A program made the position numbers and the translations under genes. The notes under the pieces were generated by a model that was given only the letters and a program-made list of their open reading frames with translations, did not search any database and was not told where the DNA came from. Below, one piece after another: positions 1 to 7,110 of a stretch of DNA of 12,727 nt. The stretch covers positions 1-12,727 of the forward strand of contig JAGLCE010000120.1 of assembly GCA_023146365.1 (NCBI GenBank), given 5' to 3'. This stretch comes from Endozoicomonadaceae bacterium (GTDB lineage Bacteria; Pseudomonadota; Gammaproteobacteria; Pseudomonadales; Endozoicomonadaceae). Within the stretch, counting starts at the first letter, position 1; the number at the start of each line of letters is the position of its first letter.

Positions 1-20
1 TAATTATTAATTATTAATTA
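1..20. repeat. Tandem 7-bp repeat TAATTAT
   Basis: The unit TAATTAT occurs twice in full and a third time as TAATTA, abutting with no spacer. It is cut by the window edge, so more copies may lie to the left. It contains stop codons in every frame on both strands. Such AT-only runs can be UP elements, sites for nucleoid proteins, or neutral sequence; nothing here distinguishes them. Confidence 0.6.
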
Positions 21-229
21 CATCCTTATTAAATCAATACTGATTCACATACACAGAAAACGCTATGACGAAAAAGTTTGGCCACTCTTAATTATATTTA
101 CAGCCTTGTTAATTCAAATATGATACAGATTGAATGACTCTAATTAAAAAAATAGTTAGCAAAAGATTGATTATTTCGTCGCTTTGTTGATTTAAGCATC
201 AACGAATCAGTGCCTGGCGTTTCAGGAAT

Positions 230-364
230 CTATTGAAAATAAATCGATTGACTGACGGTATCTTTTGAAGATTGAATAGACCAAAAGGAAGTTATAAAAC
301 CTACGATTTCACGCCGAGCAATATTCATGATTCTCAAACATTGCTTACGATCCATAATCGCCAT
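230..364 (-). CDS. Possible 44-residue small ORF directly after dnaE (doubtful)
   Basis: An ATG five bases after the dnaE stop opens a frame of 44 codons ending in TAG. An in-frame ATG three codons later would give 41 residues. The predicted peptide starts MAIMDRK, is basic in its first half (ARRE) and ends in a polar, serine-rich stretch. I do not recognise it. There is no good Shine-Dalgarno sequence, although the closeness to the dnaE stop would allow translational coupling. It sits in AT-rich sequence where open frames of this size can arise by chance. It could also be a decayed remnant of a longer gene. Treat it as a candidate only. Confidence 0.15.
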   Translation of the reverse strand: MAIMDRKQCLRIMNIARREIVGFITSFWSIQSSKDTVSQSIYFQ

Positions 365-369
365 TATGA

Positions 370-3300
370 TCAACCATAAACAATATTGACTCGATCTTTG
401 CCAAATTGCCCCCTAAGCTTTTGCAGCAGCTCATCATGAGGACTCACCTGCCACTGATCACCTAATCGTATTTTGGCTCGGGCATCTACACGCTCATACT
501 GTATGCTGATCGGTGTTTGGCCATTATGATCAGTAAACACCTGCTGGAGTCGTTGCTCAAAACTGGTACAACAATCCGCCCGATTAATCACAATTTCAAT
601 CTCTTTAGCATAGTGAGAACGAGCCTCTACCAGGCTAAGCACCTTCTTGGCAACCGCCTTCTGACAACCGGAATAATCATCCATACTGATCTCTGCCTCA
701 ACGATCACCAGAGTATCCTTGACCAACAGATGTTGATGTTTAGTGAATACCTCTGAAAAAATGGACACTTCAATTCTGCCGCTACGATCATCCAAGGTAA
801 TAAACCCCATCTTGTCGCCGCGCTTGTTTTTCATTACTCGCAGAGCCACGATAAAACCGGCGATATTGACTTTGTCCCGTCCGAGCTGAAGATCAACCAC
901 TCGATTACGAACAAAATGCCGAATCTCTTTTTCATACTCATCAATAGGGTGACCGGTCAAATACAGTCCCAGCGTCTCTTTCTCACCACTCAGTCGCTCT
1001 TTATCCGCCCACTCCTGAACTTGATCATAATGGCTGTAGACATCTACATTCTTTTCAGAAATCAGACCACCAAACAAGTCTCCAAGCCCACTGTTCAGAC
1101 TGTGGGCTGACTGTTCTGCTGCCTTGACAGCCTTTTCCATGCTGGCATTCAGCACTGATCGGTTGAGATTCAGCTTGTTCGTCTCACTGGAGTAAGGTCC
1201 CTGCCTATCAAGCGCCCCAGAGCGTATCAACGCTTCCAGACAGCGCTTGTTCACTTTTTTACTGTCTATTCGTTGGCAAAAATCAAAAATATCTTTGAAT
1301 GCACTCTGCTGACGCGCTTCTACAATCGTGGTAATAGGCCCTTCGCCCACCCCTTTTATCGCCCCCAGACCGTAAACGATATGGCCCTCATCGTTAACAG
1401 CAAACATATAGCTACCGCTGTTTACATCAGGCGACAACACGGTCAACCCCATATTTCGACACTCCTCAATAAAAGTGACGACCTTATCCGTATTCTGCAT
1501 ATCCGACGACATAACCGCCGCCATGAACTCTGCCGGATAATGTGTTTTAAGCCACAGCGTTTGATAAGAAACCAGAGCATAAGCGGCAGAGTGCGACTTA
1601 TTGAAACCATACCCGGCAAACTTTTCCACCAAATCAAAGATTTTCATGGCTAGATCAGAGTCTATTCCCTGGCCTTTTGCACCATCAGCAAAGATTGAAC
1701 GCTGTTTGGCCATCTCCTCCAGATTCTTCTTGCCCATAGCACGCCGCAGCATGTCTGCTCCACCCAATGTGTAACCCGCCAACACTCGGGCAATTTGCAT
1801 CACCTGCTCCTGATACAGGATGATGCCGTAGGTGGGCTCAAGGATCGGTTTGAGCCATTCATGCTGATACTGAGCATCAGGGTAAGAGAGCTTCTCGCGA
1901 CCATGCTTACGATTGATGAAGTTATCGACCATGCCTGACTGCAACGGCCCAGGTCTGAACAAAGCCACCAAGGCGATGATATCTTCAAAACAGTCCGGCT
2001 GAAGCCGTTTGATCAGGTCTTTCATACCACGGGATTCCAGCTGGAACACCGCCGTTGTCTCAGCCTTCTTCAGCAGAGCGTATGATCGCTGGTCTGCCAG
2101 ATCAATCTTCATGATATCGATCGCTGGATGCCCCTGCTGTTCCAGGCGCGGATTGATCATTTTGAGAGTCCAGTCAACAATGGTCAGCGTCCGAAGCCCC
2201 AAAAAGTCAAATTTCACCAGACCGGCGGTTTCGACATCATTTTTGTCATACTGGGTGACTAGACCATGACCACTCTCATCGCAGTAGAGTGGAGAAAAAT
2301 CGGTCAATTTGGTCGGTGCAATCACGACGCCGCCGGCATGCTTACCAACGTTACGGGTAATCCCCTCAAGCTTGAGTGCCATCTCCCAAACTTCCTGAGC
2401 ATCCTCATTATGTTCGAGGAATTCACGCAACCCTTCCTCTTGGTCAAACGCCTTTTTCAGCGTTATACCCACTTCAAAGGGAATCAGCTTGGAAAGACGA
2501 TCCGCCATACCATAGGATTTACCCTGCACACGGGCGACATCCTTAACGACCGCTTTGGCCGCCATGGTACCGAAAGTAATAATCTGGGAGACCGCATCAC
2601 GCCCATAGGTACGCGACACATAATCAATGACCTTATCCCGATTTTCCATGCAAAAGTCGACATCAAAGTCAGGCATGGATACCCGTTCGGGATTGAGGAA
2701 TCGTTCGAACAGCAGGTCGTACTCCAACGGATCTAGGTCGGTGATCTTCTGGGCATAAGCCACCAGCGACCCAGCGCCGGATCCTCGACCTGGACCCACC
2801 GGAATTCCATTCGCTTTTGACCACTGAATAAAGTCCATAACGATCAAGAAATAGCCCGGAAACCCCATTTGAAGAATAATATCCAGCTCAAAATTCAGAC
2901 GGTCGTAATAAACCTGTCGCTTGCTCTCAAATTCCGAATCAGTCTTATCGAGGATAACTTCAAGACGCTCCTCCAGCCCTTTCACCGAAAACTCACGAAA
3001 AAACTGTTCCATGCTCTTGCCTTCAGGCACCGGATATTCGGGCAGATGATGCGTTCCCAACGGCACATTTACACTGCAACGTTTGGCAATTTCAACGGTA
3101 TTGGTAATGGCTTCAGGAATATCGGAAAAGAGTTCTGCCATCACTTCCGCTGTTTTGAAATACTGCTCCTCACTGTAGGGACGAAGTCGTTGCTGATCGT
3201 CAAGCACGCAACTTTCACCAATACAGAATCGCGCTTCATGGGCATCGAAATCACTCTGATCCATAAACATCACGTCGTTGGTGGCGACAACGGCACACTG

Positions 3301-3873
3301 ACAGCGAGTCGCAAGATCAACCGCCGCATGCAGATAATTTTCATCACCCACTCGACCAGTACGCTGTATCTCCAGATAAAAACGATCACCCAATACCACT
3401 TGCCACTCTTTCAAGAGTCGCTCCGCCTCTTTCATATTCCCTGCCAGTAACTTCTGACCAATCTCTCCCTGGCTTGCGCCTGAGAGCACGATAAGCCCCT
3501 CAGATTTATCCATGATCCACTGACGCTTAACCTGCGCCCGACCTTGACGCTGGTTCGTCTGATAACTGCTCGCCACGATCTCCATCAGGTTGCGATAACC
3601 CTGCTCATTCATGCAGAGCAGAATAGTATGGGTGGGTGGCTCAGCCGGATCACTATTTTCCAGCCAGACATCACATCCGCAGATCGGTTTGACACCCGCC
3701 CGCTGAGCCGACTGATAAAAACGGATCAGCGAACACATATTGGACTGATCAGTGACAGCCACAGCCGCCATGCCTCGCTCAGCCATTGCCGCCATCAACG
3801 GTTTGACTCGAACGAGACCATCCACCAATGAAAATTCAGAATGCAGACGAAGATGAACAAACTGGGTTGTCAT
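370..3873 (-). CDS. dnaE: DNA polymerase III subunit alpha
   Basis: This is the replicative polymerase catalytic subunit, which works in the cytoplasm with the proofreading subunit, the beta clamp and the clamp loader. It has 1167 residues (E. coli has 1160) and aligns without large indels. The N-terminal PHP domain (about 5-270) has lost metal ligands: LRLHSEFS near 8-15 and TDQSNM near 41-46 lack histidines found in active PHP domains, as in E. coli. This suggests that proofreading is done by a separate epsilon subunit. The palm carries PDFDVDF (401-407) and KFDFLGL (554-560), which hold the catalytic aspartates. GYGFNKSHSAAYA (754-766) is a conserved family block. A helix-hairpin-helix region lies near 830-890 and an OB fold near 1003-1080. 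The internal clamp-binding site reads LGDLF (930-934), with Leu where Gln is usual. The start is ATG, with a weak TAGG about 8 bases upstream. dnaE lies 83 bases after rnhB, in the usual gammaproteobacterial order. Confidence 0.98.
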   Translation of the reverse strand: MTTQFVHLRLHSEFSLVDGLVRVKPLMAAMAERGMAAVAVTDQSNMCSLIRFYQSAQRAGVKPICGCDVWLENSDPAEPPTHTILLCMNEQGYRNLMEIVASSYQTNQRQGRAQVKRQWIMDKSEGLIVLSGASQGEIGQKLLAGNMKEAERLLKEWQVVLGDRFYLEIQRTGRVGDENYLHAAVDLATRCQCAVVATNDVMFMDQSDFDAHEARFCIGESCVLDDQQRLRPYSEEQYFKTAEVMAELFSDIPEAITNTVEIAKRCSVNVPLGTHHLPEYPVPEGKSMEQFFREFSVKGLEERLEVILDKTDSEFESKRQVYYDRLNFELDIILQMGFPGYFLIVMDFIQWSKANGIPVGPGRGSGAGSLVAYAQKITDLDPLEYDLLFERFLNPERVSMPDFDVDFCMENRDKVIDYVSRTYGRDAVSQIITFGTMAAKAVVKDVARVQGKSYGMADRLSKLIPFEVGITLKKAFDQEEGLREFLEHNEDAQEVWEMALKLEGITRNVGKHAGGVVIAPTKLTDFSPLYCDESGHGLVTQYDKNDVETAGLVKFDFLGLRTLTIVDWTLKMINPRLEQQGHPAIDIMKIDLADQRSYALLKKAETTAVFQLESRGMKDLIKRLQPDCFEDIIALVALFRPGPLQSGMVDNFINRKHGREKLSYPDAQYQHEWLKPILEPTYGIILYQEQVMQIARVLAGYTLGGADMLRRAMGKKNLEEMAKQRSIFADGAKGQGIDSDLAMKIFDLVEKFAGYGFNKSHSAAYALVSYQTLWLKTHYPAEFMAAVMSSDMQNTDKVVTFIEECRNMGLTVLSPDVNSGSYMFAVNDEGHIVYGLGAIKGVGEGPITTIVEARQQSAFKDIFDFCQRIDSKKVNKRCLEALIRSGALDRQGPYSSETNKLNLNRSVLNASMEKAVKAAEQSAHSLNSGLGDLFGGLISEKNVDVYSHYDQVQEWADKERLSGEKETLGLYLTGHPIDEYEKEIRHFVRNRVVDLQLGRDKVNIAGFIVALRVMKNKRGDKMGFITLDDRSGRIEVSIFSEVFTKHQHLLVKDTLVIVEAEISMDDYSGCQKAVAKKVLSLVEARSHYAKEIEIVINRADCCTSFEQRLQQVFTDHNGQTPISIQYERVDARAKIRLGDQWQVSPHDELLQKLRGQFGKDRVNIVYG

Positions 3874-3881
3874 GACACAAG

Positions 3882-3906
3882 CCTAAAAGAAAAAACAGAA
3901 TCACTG
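3882..3906 (-). repeat. Intergenic motif GATTCTGTTTTTT, copy 1 (upstream of dnaE)
   Basis: In the 83-base rnhB-dnaE gap the minus strand reads GATTCTGTTTTTT, then a short T-rich spacer and TTAGG just before the dnaE start. The same 13-mer, again followed by T's and TTAGG, occurs in the lpxD-fabZ gap. The copy here can form a weak GGCAG/CTGTT stem before the T's, too poor to call a terminator. The TAGG probably acts as the dnaE Shine-Dalgarno sequence. Confidence 0.4.
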
Positions 3907-3956
3907 CCGACCCTGATGAAAGAGAGCGTCAGTCGATTAACTATGGCGGGAACCAT

Positions 3957-4571
3957 TCAAGCAGGTGAACATTCAATCCGCTCACGCACGGGACGAAACG
4001 AGCGTCGATGATCGGACGTAACACCCAGTCTGGCCAATGCATCCAAATGTTCACGGGTCGGATACCCTTTATGCTTGGCAATACCATAGCCCGGATATTG
4101 TTGATCAAGCACCTGCATCTCTCGATCTCGTGTCACCTTAGCCAGAATAGAGGCCGCTGCAATCTCAGGCACTCGGCTATCTCCCTTGATCACGGCCTTC
4201 GCTGCGCAAGGTAGTTTCGGGCAACGATTGCCATCGATCAACGCCAGAGTAGGATTGATTGACAAACCTGCAACAGCACGCTGCATGGCCAGCATAGTTG
4301 CCTGCAATATATTGATCTGATCTATCTCTTCCACCTCAGCTCGCCCCAACGACCAAGCCAAAGCACGCTCTTTTATGAGATCAAACAGTATCTCACGACG
4401 ACGTTCCGTGAGCTTTTTCGAGTCATTCAGCCCATCAATAGGACGCAAAGGATCCAAAATAACAGCGGCGGTCACGACTGGACCACAAAGAGGCCCCCTC
4501 CCGACTTCGTCAACACCAGCAATGATAGCTTCAGTATCAGACACCCAAAAAGACCGTTCACTCTGCTGCAA
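3957..4571 (-). CDS. rnhB: Ribonuclease HII
   Basis: This cytoplasmic enzyme cuts the RNA strand of RNA-DNA hybrids and starts removal of single ribonucleotides misincorporated in DNA. The 204 residues are a normal length. The four metal-binding acidic residues are visible: D21 and E22 in GVDEVGRG, D113 in LIDGN, and D131 in KGDSRVPEIAAASILAKV. The C-terminal HRRSFRPV block is also typical of the family. The start is TTG (4569-4571), lying inside the end of lpxB with a 14-base overlap. GAGG at 4578-4581, six bases upstream, supports this choice, and it places DEVGRG about as far from the N-terminus as in E. coli. The next in-frame candidate, GTG at codon 10, has no ribosome binding site. The overlap suggests translation coupled to lpxB. 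Confidence 0.96.
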   Translation of the reverse strand: MQQSERSFWVSDTEAIIAGVDEVGRGPLCGPVVTAAVILDPLRPIDGLNDSKKLTERRREILFDLIKERALAWSLGRAEVEEIDQINILQATMLAMQRAVAGLSINPTLALIDGNRCPKLPCAAKAVIKGDSRVPEIAAASILAKVTRDREMQVLDQQYPGYGIAKHKGYPTREHLDALARLGVTSDHRRSFRPVRERIECSPA

Positions 4572-5730
4572 GGGTCACCTCTGTCGATTGATGGTTTAAC
4601 AGTGCCATCACAGCGTCTGAGGCTTGCGCACTGGCATTACGTCGCAACGTTTTATGAATGGCCATGTATTGTTTCGCCTGCTTCTGGCTACGCACACTGT
4701 TGTTCATGGCATCCAGCGTTTCTTGCGCCAGTCGCTCAGGGGTCGCTTCATCCTGAAGGATTTCAGGCACCAACGCATGTCCCGCCAGCAGGTTAGGCAA
4801 GGAAACCCATTCGGACTTCACCATGCATCGCAAAATCTTATAGGTCAACCAGGCGACCTGATAACTGACAACCATCGGTTTCTTATGCAGCATCGCCTCC
4901 AGCGTAGCTGTTCCTGACGCCAGTAAAATACCATCTGCCGCTGCCATCGCCAGATGTGATTGCCCATCCAGCAACTTAACCGGTAACGCCTGACGCTCTG
5001 ACAAATAGCGTTCAATCTGTTGTCGCCGCAGCTCATTAACGCAGGGAATGACAAATTTCAGTGTCGAATGCTGTTGCAGCATGCGCTGGGCAGCATCCAG
5101 AAACAGTGGCCCCAGACGTTTAACCTCAGCATCACGACTACCTGGCATCAGCACAACCACCCGATCATCGTCATCGTAACCCAGCGCCTGACGAGCACTA
5201 GCCACATCGATATGCAGAGGAATGCTATCAGCAAGCGGATGCCCGACAAATGTTACCGGGATAGTATGCTCTTCATAAAACTGCGCTTCAAACGGCAACA
5301 GCGTGAGCATGTGGTGGGTGGAGTGCTTGATTTTCAGAACACGACGCTGTCGCCACGCCCAGATGGAGGGGCTGACGTAGTGAACGGTGGTAATACCAAC
5401 ATCGTGAAGTTTCTGTTCAAGCGGCAGATTGAAGTCTGGCGCATCGATACCGATAAACAACGCCGGCCTCTCGACAGAGAGATGATCCACCAACGACTTT
5501 CTGATAGACAACAGCTCTTTTAAACGACCGAGCACTTCGACCAACCCCATCACAGACAGACGCTCCATGGGGAAAAGGCTTTCAAAGCCTTCGGCCAACA
5601 TACCGGCTCCACCAATGCCAACAAAACGGGCATTCGGCAACCGCTGTTTGAGAGAGTGGATCAATCCGGCGCCCAGAATATCACCAGACGCTTCGCCGAC
5701 AACCATGGCGATCGTAACACGCTTAGTCAT
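4558..5730 (-). CDS. lpxB: Lipid-A-disaccharide synthase
   Basis: LpxB is a GT19 glycosyltransferase at the inner face of the cytoplasmic membrane. It joins 2,3-diacylglucosamine-1-phosphate (lipid X) to UDP-2,3-diacylglucosamine, giving the tetraacylated disaccharide of lipid A and releasing UDP. The 390 residues are close to E. coli (382). Family blocks in order are GEASGD (12-17), SVMGLVEVL (59-67), GIDAPDFN (94-101, with the conserved aspartates), YVSPSIWAWRQ (118-128), VGHPLAD (162-168), MPGSRDAEV (195-203) and a later ASGTATLEAM stretch in the nucleotide-sugar-binding half. The start is ATG, 25 bases after the lpxA stop, with only a weak GGAA upstream. Its 3' end overlaps rnhB by 14 bases. 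Position between lpxA and rnhB is the standard arrangement. Confidence 0.98.
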   Translation of the reverse strand: MTKRVTIAMVVGEASGDILGAGLIHSLKQRLPNARFVGIGGAGMLAEGFESLFPMERLSVMGLVEVLGRLKELLSIRKSLVDHLSVERPALFIGIDAPDFNLPLEQKLHDVGITTVHYVSPSIWAWRQRRVLKIKHSTHHMLTLLPFEAQFYEEHTIPVTFVGHPLADSIPLHIDVASARQALGYDDDDRVVVLMPGSRDAEVKRLGPLFLDAAQRMLQQHSTLKFVIPCVNELRRQQIERYLSERQALPVKLLDGQSHLAMAAADGILLASGTATLEAMLHKKPMVVSYQVAWLTYKILRCMVKSEWVSLPNLLAGHALVPEILQDEATPERLAQETLDAMNNSVRSQKQAKQYMAIHKTLRRNASAQASDAVMALLNHQSTEVTLAAE

Positions 5731-5755
5731 CCAAAATATTCCGGTATGTCAACCA

Positions 5756-6526
5756 TTAACGGGTAATTCCTCGGGTGGATGACTGCAGGGAGTCGACCAG
5801 CAACTGCACTTCAGTAGTTTCAACCGTCATCGCCTGCAACACTGCAACAGCCTGAGACGTTTTGAGACCCTTACGGTAAACCACCTTGTAGGCCTGACGC
5901 AGGCTACGAATCACAGAATCGTTCCATCCACGGCGACGCATACCCTCAAAATTCATACCATGCGCTTCTGCCGGATTACCACTCACCAGAACAAAAGCAG
6001 GAACATCTTTGAAAATCGCACTGTGAGCGGCACTCATGCTGTAGGCGCCAATCTGACAAAACTGATGAACCGCAGTCATCCCACCCAAAATGACACCATC
6101 ACCAATCACTACATGGCCTGCTATCGCAGCATTATTGGCCAAAACACAGTGATCACCCACAACGCAATCATGCGCTATATGAACGTAAGCCATCAGCAAA
6201 TTATTATTGTTAATTTTTGTCAGACTCATGTCTTGTACCGTACCACGATGAAGGGTACACCCTTCACGGATAATATTGTTATCGCCGATCTCAAGCCGGG
6301 TCGATTCACCGGCGTACTTCTGATCCTGGCAATCCTCGCCCACTGAAGAAAACTGAAAAATCCTGTTGTTTTGACCGATACGTGTCGGCCCCTTAATCAC
6401 TACATGGGAGTGAATCTTGGTACCCGCCCCGATTTCAACATCAGAACCAATCACTGTAAACGGCCCTACTTCAACATCACTGTCCAGTTGCGCAGACGGG
6501 TGAATAATTGCACGAGAGTCGATCAA
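5756..6526 (-). CDS. lpxA: Acyl-ACP--UDP-N-acetylglucosamine O-acyltransferase
   Basis: LpxA catalyses the first step of lipid A synthesis, transferring a 3-hydroxyacyl chain from ACP to the 3-OH of UDP-GlcNAc. The 256 residues form a left-handed beta-helix from hexapeptide repeats (about 1-185) followed by a helical C-terminal domain. The catalytic histidine is H119 in VHIAHD (E. coli H125). LHRGTVQ (92-98), GGMTAVHQF (148-156), FEGMRRRG (193-200) and the terminal STRGITR are typical. The residue matching E. coli G173, which sets acyl length, is Ala (A167). The start is TTG (6524-6526): it sits at the family's usual N-terminus (MID...), is preceded by AAAAAGGA nine bases upstream, and overlaps the fabZ stop as TTGA. 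The next methionine is far inside the protein. The overlap suggests coupling to fabZ translation. Confidence 0.98.
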   Translation of the reverse strand: MIDSRAIIHPSAQLDSDVEVGPFTVIGSDVEIGAGTKIHSHVVIKGPTRIGQNNRIFQFSSVGEDCQDQKYAGESTRLEIGDNNIIREGCTLHRGTVQDMSLTKINNNNLLMAYVHIAHDCVVGDHCVLANNAAIAGHVVIGDGVILGGMTAVHQFCQIGAYSMSAAHSAIFKDVPAFVLVSGNPAEAHGMNFEGMRRRGWNDSVIRSLRQAYKVVYRKGLKTSQAVAVLQAMTVETTEVQLLVDSLQSSTRGITR

Positions 6527-6966
6527 GTTAAGGCGTCCTTTTTCGCACAGATAATCACAGCAGAGCTTGCCAGTTTATCATCAACCAACGCCTTACAAGA
6601 AAATTTCCAGATATCACGTTTGTGTCCCAAGCACTCAGCGATTAATTGCAACCGATCACCGGGCACCACGGGTTGACGGAAACGCACTTTGTCTGCAGCA
6701 GCAAAATAATACACAGAGCTATCTTCAGTCTTGCCTCCCATGGTAAACCCGAGTAGACCTGCAGCTTGTGCCATCGCCTCAATAATCAGCACCCCAGGCA
6801 TCACTGGATGCTCAGGAAAGTGGCCATTAAAAAACTCTTCATTGGCCGTCACATTCTTGTAGCAATCAATCGTGCTGTTCTCCAAATCAATACTAACGAC
6901 CCTGTCTACCAGCAAAAAAGGAAAACGCTGGGGCAGCAACGTTTGTATTTCATCTATAAGCATCAT
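6523..6966 (-). CDS. fabZ: 3-hydroxyacyl-ACP dehydratase FabZ
   Basis: FabZ dehydrates 3-hydroxyacyl-ACP to trans-2-enoyl-ACP in the fatty acid elongation cycle. It competes with LpxA and LpxD for the same hydroxyacyl-ACP pool, which explains its place in this cluster. The 147 residues form a single hot-dog fold. The active-site pair is H49 in NGHFPEHPVMPG and E63 in LIIEAMAQ. LLPQRFPFLLVDRV near the N-terminus is the other signature block. Two adjacent ATG codons are possible starts (M1 or M2); an upstream in-frame stop excludes a longer protein. GGAGAA lies about 13 bases before the first ATG, rather far, so initiation may be modest. The stop codon overlaps the lpxA start. A 144-base gap separates it from lpxD. 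Confidence 0.97.
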   Translation of the reverse strand: MMLIDEIQTLLPQRFPFLLVDRVVSIDLENSTIDCYKNVTANEEFFNGHFPEHPVMPGVLIIEAMAQAAGLLGFTMGGKTEDSSVYYFAAADKVRFRQPVVPGDRLQLIAECLGHKRDIWKFSCKALVDDKLASSAVIICAKKDALT

Positions 6967-7110
6967 GTGTCAATCAGTTCTCCGAAGAAACAGACAATAA
7001 TCATGCGGAACTTTTAGCTGTCAGTCATCGTACGATATCAATAAGAAAAAAAACCGCTAACCACCTAAAAAAACAGAATCCCTATTGAGGCATCTGCACT
7101 TCATATTGTT
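6967..7110 (-). other. Unusually long lpxD-fabZ intergenic region
   Basis: This 144-base gap is long for a cluster whose next three junctions are 25 bases or overlaps. On the minus strand it holds two T-runs (7 and 8 T's), without a GC-rich stem before either, so I do not call a terminator. It also holds a perfect 10-bp palindrome ATCGTACGAT (7027-7036) and, near fabZ, a small hairpin capped by a UUCG tetraloop that partly includes the GGAG ribosome binding site. I found no promoter with both boxes close to consensus. A promoter or RNA-level control of fabZ is possible but unproven. Confidence 0.45.
7064..7083 (-). repeat. Intergenic motif GATTCTGTTTTTT, copy 2 (lpxD-fabZ gap)
   Basis: On the minus strand this site reads GATTCTGTTTTTTT followed by AGG. 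It matches the motif just upstream of dnaE over 13 contiguous bases, plus a following TTAGG. Here it lies roughly 100 bases before fabZ, so it is not a ribosome binding site for an obvious gene. The T-rich composition means that chance similarity is possible. Confidence 0.35.

Larger units (their letters stand above)
1..369. other. AT-rich non-coding segment downstream of dnaE
   Basis: Beyond the dnaE stop codon the sequence becomes strongly AT-rich: only 11 of the first 60 bases are G or C, against a visibly balanced composition in dnaE. All six reading frames are closed within the first 20 bases by the TAATTAT repeats, so no gene crosses the left edge there. I see no accA start, tRNA or recognisable insertion sequence. 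A 6-bp inverted repeat (GTTGAT/ATCAAC, 186-203) and a weak hairpin at 353-368 are present, but neither is followed by a T-tract, so no good terminator for dnaE is visible. The only coding possibility is a 44-codon frame, listed separately. Confidence 0.7.

Noticed and set aside
72..98. Weak hairpin plus five T's on the minus strand as a dnaE terminator
   Set aside because: The stem is mostly A-T with one G-U pair, far weaker than the clear terminator after bamA.
183..206. Hairpin around GTTGAT/ATCAAC as a terminator for dnaE
   Set aside because: The stem is AT-rich and no T-tract follows it on either strand.
2869..3450. A 193-codon plus-strand open frame opposite dnaE, and similar long plus-strand frames opposite lpxB, bamA and rseP
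   Set aside because: Each lies wholly or almost wholly antisense to a conserved gene, has no recognisable motif and no good ribosome binding site, and is explained by codon use on the coding strand.
7040..7075. The two T-runs in the lpxD-fabZ gap as a Rho-independent terminator
   Set aside because: The sequence before each run cannot form a stable GC-rich stem.
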